From NCBI RefSeq assembly GCF_003417535.1, contig NZ_QVLS01000003.1, positions 310,001 through 374,000 of the forward strand: a DNA stretch of 64,000 nt. The letters are read 5' to 3'. The position numbers were made by a program, and so were the translations under genes. The notes under the pieces were generated by a model that saw only the letters and a list, made by a program, of their open reading frames with translations, was not told the origin of the DNA and made no database searches. Of the stretch, positions 26,841 through 35,007 are shown in pieces. How positions within the stretch are numbered: position 1 is the first letter of the stretch; each line of letters opens with the position of its first letter. Origin of the DNA: Hydrogenophaga borbori (GTDB lineage Bacteria > Pseudomonadota > Gammaproteobacteria > Burkholderiales > Burkholderiaceae_C).

Positions 26841-28265
26841 ATGCATATTCACATCCTGGGCATCTGCGGCACCTTCATGGGCGGTGTCGCGGCCCTGGCC
26901 CGCGAGGCGGGCCACCGCGTGACCGGTTGCGACGCCGGCGTCTACCCCCCCATGAGCGACCAGCTGCGCGCGCTGGGCATCGACCTCATCGAAGGCTTCG
27001 GTGCCGACCAGATGGCGCTGAACCCCGACATCTGGGTGGTGGGCAACGTGGTGAGCCGCGCGCGCCTGGCGGACGGCGCGCCCAAGTTCCCGCTGATGGA
27101 AGCCATCCTGGAGGCCGGCGCGCCCTACACCAGCGGACCGCAGTGGTTGGCCGAGCACGTGCTGCAGGGCCGCCACGTGCTGGCCGTCGCCGGCACGCAC
27201 GGCAAGACCACTACAACGTCGATGCTGGCCTGGGTGCTGGAGGCCTGCGGGCACCAACCCGGCTTCCTCGTGGGTGGGGTGCCGATGAATTTCGGCGTGT
27301 CAGCGCGGCTGGGCGAAGGCCAGGCCCATCGCGCCGCAGGTCCGTCCCCGGGCGCGAGGGCCCCGTTCGTCATCGAGGCCGACGAGTACGACACCGCCTT
27401 CTTCGACAAGCGCAGCAAGTTCGTGCACTACCGCCCGCGCACGGCCATCCTCAACAACCTCGAATTCGACCACGCCGACATCTTCGACGACCTCAAGGCC
27501 ATCGAACGGCAGTTCCACCACCTGGTGCGCACCGTGCCGGGCAGTGGCCGCGTGGTGGTCAACGGCCTGGAGGACAGCCTGGAGCGCGTGCTGCACCAGG
27601 GCTGCTGGAGCGAGCTGCGCAGCTTCGGCGCCGCCGTGAGCGACTTCACCGCGCAGGGCGAGCCGCACGATTTCGCCGTGCTGTACCGCGGCCAGGCGGT
27701 CGGCCATGTGCGCTGGGCGCTCAGTGGCGTGCACAACCAGCTCAACGCGCTCGCCGCCATCGCCGCGGCCGATCACCTCGGCGTGCCGCCGGCCGAGGCC
27801 GCGCAGGCGCTGGCCCACTTTCAGAACGTGCGCCGCCGCATGGAGGTGCGCGGCACCGTGGCGCGTGCGGGCGGGCACATCACGGTCTACGACGACTTCG
27901 CCCACCACCCCACGGCCATCCGCACCACCCTCGACGGCCTGGCGCGCCGACTCGGCCAGCCGCGCGGGCGCATCCTGGCGGTGTTCGAGCCACGCAGCAA
28001 CACCATGAAGTTGGGCACCATGAAATCGCAGCTGCCCTGGAGCCTGGAAAACGCCGATCTGGCCTTCTGCCATTCGGGCGGGCTCGACTGGGACGCTGCC
28101 GAGGCACTGGCCCCCATGGGCGCGCGCTCGCAGGTCGGCGCGAACATCGAAACGGTCGTCAACCAGGTCGTGCGGGCCGCGCAGGCCGGCGACCACATCG
28201 TGTGCATGAGCAACGGCGGCTTCGGCGGCATTCACGAGCGCCTGCTCAAGGCGCTCGCCGGCTGA
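26841..28265 (+). CDS. mpl: UDP-N-acetylmuramate:tripeptide ligase
   Basis: A 474-residue Mur-ligase-family enzyme that attaches recycled L-Ala-D-Glu-meso-Dap tripeptide to UDP-MurNAc, complementing the AmpD recycling step encoded at 14518. It shows the N-terminal Rossmann start HILGICGTFMGGVAALA, the ATP loop AVAGTHGKTTTTSMLAW near residue 115, FVIEADEYDTAFFDKRSKF (typical of Mpl rather than MurC), and DDFAHHPTAIRTTL. The length matches Mpl (about 457). It is a single gene, divergent from the unknown gene and convergent with the next. Confidence 0.96.
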   Translation: MHIHILGICGTFMGGVAALAREAGHRVTGCDAGVYPPMSDQLRALGIDLIEGFGADQMALNPDIWVVGNVVSRARLADGAPKFPLMEAILEAGAPYTSGPQWLAEHVLQGRHVLAVAGTHGKTTTTSMLAWVLEACGHQPGFLVGGVPMNFGVSARLGEGQAHRAAGPSPGARAPFVIEADEYDTAFFDKRSKFVHYRPRTAILNNLEFDHADIFDDLKAIERQFHHLVRTVPGSGRVVVNGLEDSLERVLHQGCWSELRSFGAAVSDFTAQGEPHDFAVLYRGQAVGHVRWALSGVHNQLNALAAIAAADHLGVPPAEAAQALAHFQNVRRRMEVRGTVARAGGHITVYDDFAHHPTAIRTTLDGLARRLGQPRGRILAVFEPRSNTMKLGTMKSQLPWSLENADLAFCHSGGLDWDAAEALAPMGARSQVGANIETVVNQVVRAAQAGDHIVCMSNGGFGGIHERLLKALAG

Positions 28266-28281
28266 TGGCCGCGCGCCGGGC

Positions 28282-28602
28282 TCAGTAGCTCAGCGACTGC
28301 GCCGGCACATCCACCGTGACCAGCGGCTTGGCCAGCGCTGCGCTGGCCGCGCGAGCAAAGGCCAGGGCCCAGTCGCGGTGCGCCGCGTCCTGGAAGCGCG
28401 GCTGGCCAGCGGCCTGCGCGATGCACAGGATCTTGTCGGCCGTGAGCACCTTGCCCGTGGGGCGGATCGGCTCGCAGCCCATCCGCGTGAATTGCTCGTC
28501 CAGCCAGTGCCGCGCCTGGTCGTGCGGCATGGGCTGCACCTCTTCCAGGTCGATGCGGTAGGTGGCGGGCTCGCCCCAGGTGATGATGACTTGGCTGCGC
28601 AT
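28282..28602 (-). CDS. small conserved hypothetical protein
   Basis: A 106-residue soluble protein that I do not recognise. It starts MRSQVIITWGEPATYRIDLEE and contains HWLDEQFTRMGCEPIRPTGKVLTADKILC and an alanine-rich C-terminal helix. There is no signal peptide or membrane helix. The start at 28602 is preceded by GGAG and, 30 bases upstream, by CACAAT (28633-28638, minus strand). It lies 78 bases after the aroG stop and converges with mpl. Role unknown. Confidence 0.7.
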   Translation of the reverse strand: MRSQVIITWGEPATYRIDLEEVQPMPHDQARHWLDEQFTRMGCEPIRPTGKVLTADKILCIAQAAGQPRFQDAAHRDWALAFARAASAALAKPLVTVDVPAQSLSY

Positions 28603-28680
28603 GTGGGTCTCCGCAAGGCGTGTTGTCGAGCCATTGTGCCGCGCGCCGGGGCGCGGCACGGCGCGAACCCCCTGGACGGC

Positions 28681-29814
28681 TCAGCCCGCGCGGCGCCGCG
28701 CGGCCAGCACCGACTGCGACAGGATCTCCAGCGCCTGCACCGAATCGTCCCAGCCCAGGCAGGCGTCGGTGATGCTCTGGCCGTACTGCAGCGCCGCGGG
28801 GTCGTCCTTGCCGGGGGTGAACTTCTGCGCGCCGGCCTCGATGTGGCTTTCGATCATCACGCCGAAGATGGACCGGGAGCCGCCCGCGATCTGCGCGCCC
28901 ACGTCACGCGCCACGTCGAGCTGCTTCTCGTGCTGCTTGCTGCTGTTGGCGTGGCTGAAATCGATCATGAGGCGAGGCACCTGCTTGGCCGCCTCCAGGT
29001 CCTTCACGGCGGCGGCCACGCTGGCGGCGTCGTAGTTGGGCACCTTGCCGCCGCGCAGGATCACGTGGCAGTCCCGGTTGCCCTTGGTCTGCACGACAGC
29101 GACCTGACCGTTCTTGTGCACCGACAGGAAATGGTGGCCGCGGCCCGCCGCCTGGATGGCGTCGGTCGCGATCTTGATGTTGCCATCGGTGCCGTTCTTG
29201 AAGCCGATCGGCGCCGACAGGCCCGACGCCAGCTCGCGGTGCACCTGGCTCTCGGTGGTGCGCGCGCCGATGGCGCCCCAGCTGATGAGGTCGCCGATGT
29301 ACTGCGGTGAAATCACGTCGAGGAACTCGCTGCCCGCCGGCAAGCCCTGGCGGTTGATCTCGATCAGCAGCTGGCGCGCGATGCGCAGGCCCTCGTCGAT
29401 GCGGTAGCTCTCATCCAGGTAGGGGTCGTTGATCAGGCCCTTCCACCCCACCGTGGTGCGCGGCTTCTCGAAGTACACGCGCATCACGACCTCCAGCGTA
29501 TCGGCGTGCTGTTCGCGCAGCTTCTTCAGGCGCCGCGCATAGTCCAGGGCCGCGCCGGGGTCGTGGATGGAGCACGGGCCGATGACCACGAGCAGCCGGT
29601 CGTCCTTGCCGTGCAGGATGCGGTGGATGCGCTGGCGCGTCTGGCTGATGAGGTCTTCCGTCGCCGTGCCGGCGATAGGGAAGAAGCGGATAAGGTGTTC
29701 GGGCGGGGGAAGCACGGTGATCTTCTGGATGCGTTGGTCGTCGGTCTCGCTGGTCTTGTCGAGCGGACGCGCATACCAGGCGTCGCTGGCGGCGGAAGTG
29801 GCTTTGGCGTTCAT
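28681..29814 (-). CDS. aroG: 3-deoxy-7-phosphoheptulonate (DAHP) synthase, class I alpha
   Basis: A 377-residue enzyme that condenses phosphoenolpyruvate and erythrose 4-phosphate, the entry step to phenylalanine, tyrosine and tryptophan. Motifs include VVIGPCSIHDPGAALDYARR (PEP loop), MRVYFEKPRTTVGWKGLIND, GFKNGTDGN, RGG in HVILRGGKVPNYD, and DFSHANSSKQ with the metal His. The length fits the AroF/G/H type; which amino acid inhibits the enzyme cannot be read with confidence. The ATG at 29814 follows AGGAGCCC. Upstream lie an aromatic-rich leader peptide and an intrinsic terminator, so expression is predicted to respond to aromatic aminoacyl-tRNA supply. Confidence 0.97.
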   Translation of the reverse strand: MNAKATSAASDAWYARPLDKTSETDDQRIQKITVLPPPEHLIRFFPIAGTATEDLISQTRQRIHRILHGKDDRLLVVIGPCSIHDPGAALDYARRLKKLREQHADTLEVVMRVYFEKPRTTVGWKGLINDPYLDESYRIDEGLRIARQLLIEINRQGLPAGSEFLDVISPQYIGDLISWGAIGARTTESQVHRELASGLSAPIGFKNGTDGNIKIATDAIQAAGRGHHFLSVHKNGQVAVVQTKGNRDCHVILRGGKVPNYDAASVAAAVKDLEAAKQVPRLMIDFSHANSSKQHEKQLDVARDVGAQIAGGSRSIFGVMIESHIEAGAQKFTPGKDDPAALQYGQSITDACLGWDDSVQALEILSQSVLAARRRAG

Positions 29815-29854
29815 CACGGGCTCCTGGGTGGGTCTAGAGAAAATGGATGGGGCG

Positions 29855-29888
29855 AAAAAAAACCGCCGGGCTTGAGGCTCCGGCGGTT
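29855..29888 (-). terminator. attenuator terminator in the aroG leader
   Basis: On the minus strand a nine-base stem AACCGCCGG / CCGGCGGTT (29880-29888 with 29861-29869) and a 10-base loop are followed by eight T (29855-29862, partly shared with the stem). It lies between the leader-peptide stop and aroG, 41 bases before the aroG ATG. A leader-peptide segment CCGGCGG (29931-29937) is exactly complementary to CCGCCGG of the 5' arm and can form the competing antiterminator. Confidence 0.9.
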
Positions 29889-29911
29889 GTTGTTCGAGAT
29901 GCTTGGCGCGC

Positions 29912-29986
29912 TTACGACTTCGCCTCTCGTCCGCCGGGGACAGAGAACCAAAAGTAAAAAGCAAAGTAAACGGCGCGCGAAGGCAT
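29912..29986 (-). CDS. aroG leader peptide (aromatic-rich, 24 residues)
   Basis: A 24-codon reading frame with an ATG at 29986 and a TAA. It reads MPSRAVYFAFYFWFSV then PGGREAKS. Codons 7-14 are Y-F-A-F-Y-F-W-F: seven of eight are aromatic and all three aromatic amino acids occur. This is the signature of a regulatory leader peptide: stalling for lack of charged Phe, Tyr or Trp tRNA would leave codons 17-19 (which contain CCGGCGG) free to pair with the 5' arm of the downstream terminator, letting transcription reach aroG. A ribosome that completes the leader would cover that segment and allow termination. Confidence 0.88.
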   Translation of the reverse strand: MPSRAVYFAFYFWFSVPGGREAKS

Positions 29987-29993
29987 GGCACGC

Positions 29994-29999
29994 AATGTA
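29994..29999 (-). promoter_or_regulatory. -10-like hexamer before the aroG leader peptide
   Basis: TACATT on the minus strand, seven bases before the leader ATG, in the 38-base gap after the chrA stop. No good -35 is visible. If used, the leader mRNA would start at or near its first codon. Confidence 0.4.
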
Positions 30000-30024
30000 G
30001 CACAGGGCCTGTGGCGCCCGCCCC

Positions 30025-31386
30025 TCAGGCCGCCCAGCCGCTGGTTTTGAGCAACACCCCCAACGCGCCGCAGGCCGCGATCACCGGGATGACACCGAGC
30101 TTGAAGCGCACCAGCGCCAGGGCCGCGAGCGCGGCGATCACCAGCGCGGCGGCATCGACCGGCCCGCCGGGCAAGGGCCGGGCGATGTGGGCCAGGAAAA
30201 ACACGCCGAGGCTGGCGATCACGCCCACCACCGCCGCCGTGATGGCGGTGAGCGGCGCGGTGAAATGCACCTGCCCATGCGTGCTCTCCACCAGCGGGCC
30301 GCCCGCGAGGATGAAAACGAACGAAGGCAGGAAGGTGAACCAGGTGACCACCGCCGCCGCCAGCGCAGCGCCCCAGAAGCGGGCCTCGGGGCCCAGCACC
30401 TCGGTGTGCCAGCCGCCCAGGAAACCGACGAAGGCCACCACCATGATCAGTGGCCCCGGCGTGGTTTCGCCGAGGGCCAGGCCATCGATCATCTGCGGCC
30501 CGCTGAGCCAGCCGTGCTGCACCACGGCGCCCTGGTAGACGTAAGGCAGCACCGCGTAGGCGCCGCCGAAGGTGAGCAGCGCGGCCTTGGAGAAGAACAG
30601 GCCCATGGCGCCCAGCACCCCCTGCTCGCCCTGCCAGGCGAGCAGCGCCGCCATGGGCAGCGCCCACAGGAGCGCGCCCACCAGCAGCACGCGCGCCAAG
30701 CGGCCTCGCGAGAAGCGCGCGTGCGCCGGCGGTGGCGTGTGGTCGTCGATGAGCGCCACCGGCGGCGCACGCGCTGGTGCCACCGCGGCCGCGGCCTCGG
30801 CGCCGGCGGGCAGAAACTGCGAAGGCGCGAAGCGCCCGCCCAGCCAACCCAGCACCAGTGCCGACAGCACCACCAGCGGAAACGGCAGCTGGAAGACGGC
30901 GATGGCGGCGAAGCTGCCGACCGCCATGGCCCACAGCCAGGGCGCCCGGCGCGGCGAGCGCAGCACCTTGCCGCCGATGCGCCAGACCGCCTGCACCACG
31001 ATGGCCGCCACGGCGGGCTTGATGCCATAGAGCAGGCCCGCCACCCAGCCCACCTGGCCATACACCAGATAGGCCCAGCTCAGGGCGATGAGCAGCAGCA
31101 GGGAGGGCAGCACGAACAGCGCGCCCGCCGCGATGCCACCCCAGGTGCGGTGCAGCAGCCAGCCGATGTAGGTGGCCAGTTGCTGGGCTTCGGGGCCTGG
31201 CAGCAGCATGCAGTAGTTGAGCGCGTGCAGGAAGCGCCGCTCGCTGATCCAGCGCCGCTGCTCCACGAGCTCGCGGTGCATCACCGCGATCTGCCCCGCC
31301 GGGCCGCCGAAGCTGATGAAGCCGAGCTTGAGCCAGAAGCGCAGGGCCTCGCCAAACGGCACCGGCCCCGGCGCTCCCGCGCTCAA
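30025..31386 (-). CDS. chrA: chromate transporter ChrA (two-domain)
   Basis: A 453-residue CHR-family membrane protein with two homologous halves, each of about five or six helices. The first half has GFISFGGPAGQIAVMHRELVE and LNYCMLLPGPEAQQLATYIG. The second has ALLTFGGAYAVLPYVYQGAV and GLALGETTPGPLIMVVAFVGF. These are the FGGP/PGPE and FGGA/TPGP repeats of bidomain ChrA, which exports chromate. The start is TTG and overlaps the tldD stop (TTGA), so translation is coupled to tldD. A linker near residues 185-225 is alanine/proline-rich. Whether it confers resistance here cannot be told from sequence. Confidence 0.93.
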   Translation of the reverse strand: MSAGAPGPVPFGEALRFWLKLGFISFGGPAGQIAVMHRELVEQRRWISERRFLHALNYCMLLPGPEAQQLATYIGWLLHRTWGGIAAGALFVLPSLLLLIALSWAYLVYGQVGWVAGLLYGIKPAVAAIVVQAVWRIGGKVLRSPRRAPWLWAMAVGSFAAIAVFQLPFPLVVLSALVLGWLGGRFAPSQFLPAGAEAAAAVAPARAPPVALIDDHTPPPAHARFSRGRLARVLLVGALLWALPMAALLAWQGEQGVLGAMGLFFSKAALLTFGGAYAVLPYVYQGAVVQHGWLSGPQMIDGLALGETTPGPLIMVVAFVGFLGGWHTEVLGPEARFWGAALAAAVVTWFTFLPSFVFILAGGPLVESTHGQVHFTAPLTAITAAVVGVIASLGVFFLAHIARPLPGGPVDAAALVIAALAALALVRFKLGVIPVIAACGALGVLLKTSGWAA

Positions 31387-32843
31387 GCCGTGCCGCCGAC
31401 CGTGAGGGCCTCGATGCGCAGCGTGGGCTGGCCCACGCCCACGGGCACGCTCTGGCCTTCCTTGCCGCAGGTGCCCACGCCGCTGTCGAGCTTCATGTCG
31501 TTGCCGATCATGCTCACGCGCGTGAGCGCGTCCGGGCCGTTGCCGACCAGGGTGGCGCCCTTCACGGGGTACTGGATCTTGCCGTTTTCGACCCAGAAGG
31601 CCTGGCTGGCCGAGAACACGAACTTGCCGCTGGTGATGTCCACCTGGCCGCCGCCGAAGTTGGTGGCGTACAGGCCCTTCTTGATGCTGGCGACGATCTC
31701 GTCGGGGTGTTTGTCGCCGCTGAGCATGTAGGTGTTGGTCATGCGCGGCATGGGCGTGTGGGCGTAGCTCTCGCGCCGACCGTTGCCGGTGGGCTTGACG
31801 CCCATCAGACGCGCGTTCATCGCGTCCTGGATGTAGCCGCGCAGGATGCCGTCCTCGATGAGCACGTTGCGCTGCGACACATGGCCTTCGTCGTCGACGT
31901 TGAGCGAGCCGCGGCGGTCGGCGATGGTGCCGTCGTCGAGCACGGTGACACCCTTGGCCGCCACGCGCTGGCCGATGCGGCCAGCGAAGGCGCTGCTGCC
32001 CTTGCGGTTGAAGTCGCCTTCCAGTCCGTGGCCCACCGCCTCGTGCAGCAGGATACCGGGCCAGCCGCTGCCCAGCACCACCACCATCTCGCCCGCCGGC
32101 GCGGGGCGCGATTCGAGGTTGGTCAGCGCCTGCTCCACCGCCTCGTCGACGTAGAACTGCACCATGGCGTCGTCGAAGTAGGCCAGGCCGAAACGGCCAC
32201 CGCCACCCGAATTGCCCATCTCGCGCCGGCCGTTCTGTTCAGCGATGACCGTGACCGACAAGCGGATCAGCGGGCGCACGTCGGCCGCCAGCGTGCCGTC
32301 CGCGCGCGCCACCAGCACCACGTCGTGCTCGGCGGCCAGGCCGGCCATCACCTGGGCCACGCGGGGGTCCTTGGCTTTCGCCAGGCGCTCCACTTTTTCA
32401 AGCAGCGCCACCTTGGCGGTGCTGTCCAGCGAGGCGATGGGGTCCACATCGGCGTAGAGCGAGCGCGAGGGAGCGACCTTGCGCGCCGTCACCTTGACCT
32501 TCTTCGTCTGGCCCTGGCCCGAGATGCTGCGCACGGTGCGCGCGGCGTCGAGCAGCGAGTCCCAGGACAGGTCGTCGGAGTAGGCGAAGGCGGTCTTCTC
32601 GCCGCTGACCGCGCGCACGCCCACGCCCTGCTCGATGTGGAAGCTGCCGGTCTTGACAATGCCCTCTTCCAGGCTCCAGCCCTCGTTGCGCGTGGCCTGG
32701 AAATAGAGATCGGCGTCGTCCACCCCGTGCGAGCGGATCTCCGCCAGCGCCTGGTGCAGGTGAGCGGTGGTGAGGCCGAAGGGTTCGAGCAGCAACTGCT
32801 CGGCGGTGGCCAGTCGGGCCAGGGTGGGTTCGCGGGCGATCAT
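31383..32843 (-). CDS. tldD: metalloprotease TldD
   Basis: A 486-residue TldD/PmbA-family zinc protease, the partner of TldE (PmbA) in processing small peptides such as microcin B17 and CcdA. The metal motif HEAVGHGLEGDFNRKG (HExxxH type) is near residue 265, with the companion CGKEGQSVPVGVGQP close to the C-terminus. The tldE/pmbA gene is not in this window. TACAAT lies six bases before the ATG, suggesting a leaderless start. chrA follows with overlapping codons. Confidence 0.96.
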   Translation of the reverse strand: MIAREPTLARLATAEQLLLEPFGLTTAHLHQALAEIRSHGVDDADLYFQATRNEGWSLEEGIVKTGSFHIEQGVGVRAVSGEKTAFAYSDDLSWDSLLDAARTVRSISGQGQTKKVKVTARKVAPSRSLYADVDPIASLDSTAKVALLEKVERLAKAKDPRVAQVMAGLAAEHDVVLVARADGTLAADVRPLIRLSVTVIAEQNGRREMGNSGGGGRFGLAYFDDAMVQFYVDEAVEQALTNLESRPAPAGEMVVVLGSGWPGILLHEAVGHGLEGDFNRKGSSAFAGRIGQRVAAKGVTVLDDGTIADRRGSLNVDDEGHVSQRNVLIEDGILRGYIQDAMNARLMGVKPTGNGRRESYAHTPMPRMTNTYMLSGDKHPDEIVASIKKGLYATNFGGGQVDITSGKFVFSASQAFWVENGKIQYPVKGATLVGNGPDALTRVSMIGNDMKLDSGVGTCGKEGQSVPVGVGQPTLRIEALTVGGTA

Positions 32844-32849
32844 CCGGGC

Positions 32850-32855
32850 ATTGTA
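32850..32855 (-). promoter_or_regulatory. -10-like hexamer of tldD
   Basis: TACAAT on the minus strand followed by six bases and the tldD ATG at 32843. This matches the leaderless pattern seen repeatedly in the window. Confidence 0.45.
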
Positions 32856-32880
32856 GGAACCGCCCGCCCGCCTGTGGGCG

Positions 32881-33831
32881 TCAGGGCTTTGGTTCTGGCT
32901 GAGGTTCCGGCGGGGGCAGTCCCGCCGGGTGCTCGCGCATCCAGTCGAGCAGCGCGCCGTCGTCCTGGCCGGCCATGCCCTGCGCCAGCGCGGCGGCGAA
33001 GACAGCGGCGGCCTGCGGGCCCAGCACCCCCTGGTGGCCGGTGGACCGACCGGCGGCCACCGCCAGGCGGGTGTCCTTGGCCAGCAGGCTCATGTGGGCG
33101 CGCGGCGCCATGTCGCCGGCCAGTCGGCGGCGCAGGCGGTCGGTGCCGATCCAGCTCTGGCCGCTGGAGCGCTCGATCACGTCCAGCGTGCGCGAAAGGT
33201 CCAGCCCCAGGCGCTGGGCCAGGGCCAGGGCCTCGGCCGCGCCCGCCAGGTTGATGCCTGCCAGCAGGTTGTTCACCAGCTTGGTGCGCGCACCGTCGCC
33301 CACGCGGGCGCCGACACGGAACTGGCTGTCGGACAGGTCGGCCAGCAGGCCCGCGTGGCGCTGCAGCGTGGCCTCGGGGCCGGCGAGCATCAGGCTCATG
33401 GCACCGGCGCGCGCCCGGGCCGGGCCGCCGGACATGGGGGCGTCGATGGTGTCCACGCCCTGGGACGCCAGCCGCGCCGCGATGGCCTCGGTGTCCTCCG
33501 GGGCGATGGTGGGGCACAGCAGCAGGGTCTGGCCCGGCCGCAGCGCGGCGGCGGCCCCCTGCTCTCCCCAGAGCACCTCGCGGCACTGCGCGGCGTCCAC
33601 CACCACCAGGGCCAGCACGCCGCCGTCGGCCAGGCGCCCGGCGGCGGCGCGCGCGCTGGCGCAGACGGTGGCGCCGGCCGCGCGGGCGCGTTCGGCGCAG
33701 GCGGGGTCGACGTCGCGCACCGCCACGGCCCAGCCGCGCTCGCGCAGGCGCTCGACCATGGCGCCGCCCATCAGGCCCGCGCCGATGACGGCCACGGCGT
33801 GATCGCCGCCGCGCTCCGGTGCGTCGGTCAT
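32881..33831 (-). CDS. NAD(P)-dependent beta-hydroxyacid dehydrogenase
   Basis: A 316-residue member of the 3-hydroxyisobutyrate/6-phosphogluconate dehydrogenase-like family. It shows the nucleotide-binding VAVIGAGLMGGAMVERLRERG (GxGxxG), the substrate motif DAPMSGGPARARAGAMSLMLAG, and the catalytic Lys segment DGARTKLVNNLLAGINLAGAAE. Substrate is unknown; tartronate semialdehyde or 3-hydroxyisobutyrate-type acids are possible. The ATG overlaps the rodA stop (ATGA), so it is coupled to rodA, an unusual pairing with no obvious functional reason. The proline-rich tail (PEPQPEPKP) is non-conserved. Confidence 0.87.
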   Translation of the reverse strand: MTDAPERGGDHAVAVIGAGLMGGAMVERLRERGWAVAVRDVDPACAERARAAGATVCASARAAAGRLADGGVLALVVVDAAQCREVLWGEQGAAAALRPGQTLLLCPTIAPEDTEAIAARLASQGVDTIDAPMSGGPARARAGAMSLMLAGPEATLQRHAGLLADLSDSQFRVGARVGDGARTKLVNNLLAGINLAGAAEALALAQRLGLDLSRTLDVIERSSGQSWIGTDRLRRRLAGDMAPRAHMSLLAKDTRLAVAAGRSTGHQGVLGPQAAAVFAAALAQGMAGQDDGALLDWMREHPAGLPPPEPQPEPKP

Positions 33832-34985
33832 GAGGGCACCAGGCGCTTGGCGCGCGAAATGGCCAGCAACATGCCCAGGCCCACGCCCATGGTCACCATG
33901 GCGGTGCCGCCGTAGCTGACGAACGGCAGCGGCACGCCCACCACGGGCAGGATGCCGCTGACCATGCCCATGTTCACGAAGGCGTAGACAAAGATATTCA
34001 GCGTGAGCGCGCCCGCCAGCAGGCGGGAGAACAGCGTGGGCGCCTCGGCCGCGATGATCAGCCCGCGGCCGATGAGCGCGGTGAAGCCGGCCAGCAGCAC
34101 CAGCACGCCCACCAGGCCGAACTCCTCGGAGAAGGCGGCGTAGATGAAGTCGGTGGTGCGTTCGGGAATGAACTCCAGGTGGGTCTGCGTGCCCTGCATG
34201 AAGCCTTTGCCCCAGACGCCGCCCGAGCCGATGGCGATCATGCCCTGGATGATGTGAAAGCCCTTGCCCAGCGGGTCGGTGGTCGGGTCCAGCAGGGTGC
34301 ACACGCGCTGGCGCTGGTACTCGTGCAGCACCTGCCAATCCACGCCGGGCGCACACCAGGCCGACTCGTTGAAGATCAGCACCACCACGCCGATGCCCAG
34401 CAGCACCACGGGCGGGACGATCAGCTTCCAGCTCAGGCCGGCGAAGAAGATGACGGCCAGGCCGGAGGCCAGCACCAGCAACGTGGTGCCCAGGTCGGGC
34501 TGGAGCAGGATCAGGCCGATGGGCACGGCCAGCAGCCCGCCCGCGACCACGAAGTCCATGGGCTTGAGTTGGCCCTCGCGGCGGTGGAACCACCAGGCCA
34601 ACATCATGGGCATGGCGATCTTCATGATCTCGCTGGGCTGAATCACCGTCACGCCGATGTCGAGCCAGCGCTGGGCGCCCTTGCGCATGATGCCGGCGAA
34701 CTCCACCCCCAGCAGCAAGGCCACGCCCACCAGGTAGAGCGGCAGCGCCAGGCTCATCAGGCGCTGCGGCGGGATTTGTGAGCACACCAGCATGACGGTG
34801 GCGCCGATCAGCATGTTGCGGCCGTGCTGGGAGAAGCGCGAGCCGTGGTCGAAGCCCACCGAGTACATGGTGACCAGGCCCAGGGCGGCCATGAAACCAA
34901 TGATGGCGATCAGCGGCCAGTCGAAGCCCCGCATGAAGGGGATCGCGCGCTGCAGCAGACTGGGTTTGTCGAGAACGACGGCCAT
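33828..34985 (-). CDS. rodA: rod-shape-determining peptidoglycan glycosyltransferase RodA
   Basis: A 385-residue SEDS-family protein with about ten membrane helices. It polymerises lipid II together with PBP2 in the elongation machinery. Typical segments are PLIAIIGFMAALGLVTMYS, RWLDIGVTVIQPSEIMKIAMPMMLAWWF, LILLQPDLGTTLLVLASGLAVIFFAGL with the catalytic Asp loop, and GVPLPFVSYGGTAMVTMGVG near the end. The usual partner mrdA (PBP2) is expected just upstream in many genomes; here the upstream neighbour is the divergent yqiA-like gene, 22 bases away. Confidence 0.96.
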   Translation of the reverse strand: MAVVLDKPSLLQRAIPFMRGFDWPLIAIIGFMAALGLVTMYSVGFDHGSRFSQHGRNMLIGATVMLVCSQIPPQRLMSLALPLYLVGVALLLGVEFAGIMRKGAQRWLDIGVTVIQPSEIMKIAMPMMLAWWFHRREGQLKPMDFVVAGGLLAVPIGLILLQPDLGTTLLVLASGLAVIFFAGLSWKLIVPPVVLLGIGVVVLIFNESAWCAPGVDWQVLHEYQRQRVCTLLDPTTDPLGKGFHIIQGMIAIGSGGVWGKGFMQGTQTHLEFIPERTTDFIYAAFSEEFGLVGVLVLLAGFTALIGRGLIIAAEAPTLFSRLLAGALTLNIFVYAFVNMGMVSGILPVVGVPLPFVSYGGTAMVTMGVGLGMLLAISRAKRLVPS

Positions 34986-34993
34986 GGGCCGCG

Positions 34994-34999
34994 ATTATC
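34994..34999 (-). promoter_or_regulatory. -10-like hexamer of rodA
   Basis: GATAAT on the minus strand, eight bases before the rodA ATG, inside the 22-base gap to the divergent yqiA-like start. The same bases read GATTAT on the plus strand. Confidence 0.4.
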
Positions 35000-35007
35000 C
35001 TCAGTCG

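Noticed and set aside
29987..30934. Longer frame reading into the aroG leader peptide from inside chrA
   Set aside because: The upstream part is an out-of-frame shadow of chrA. Only the last 24 codons from the ATG at 29986 make sense as a gene.
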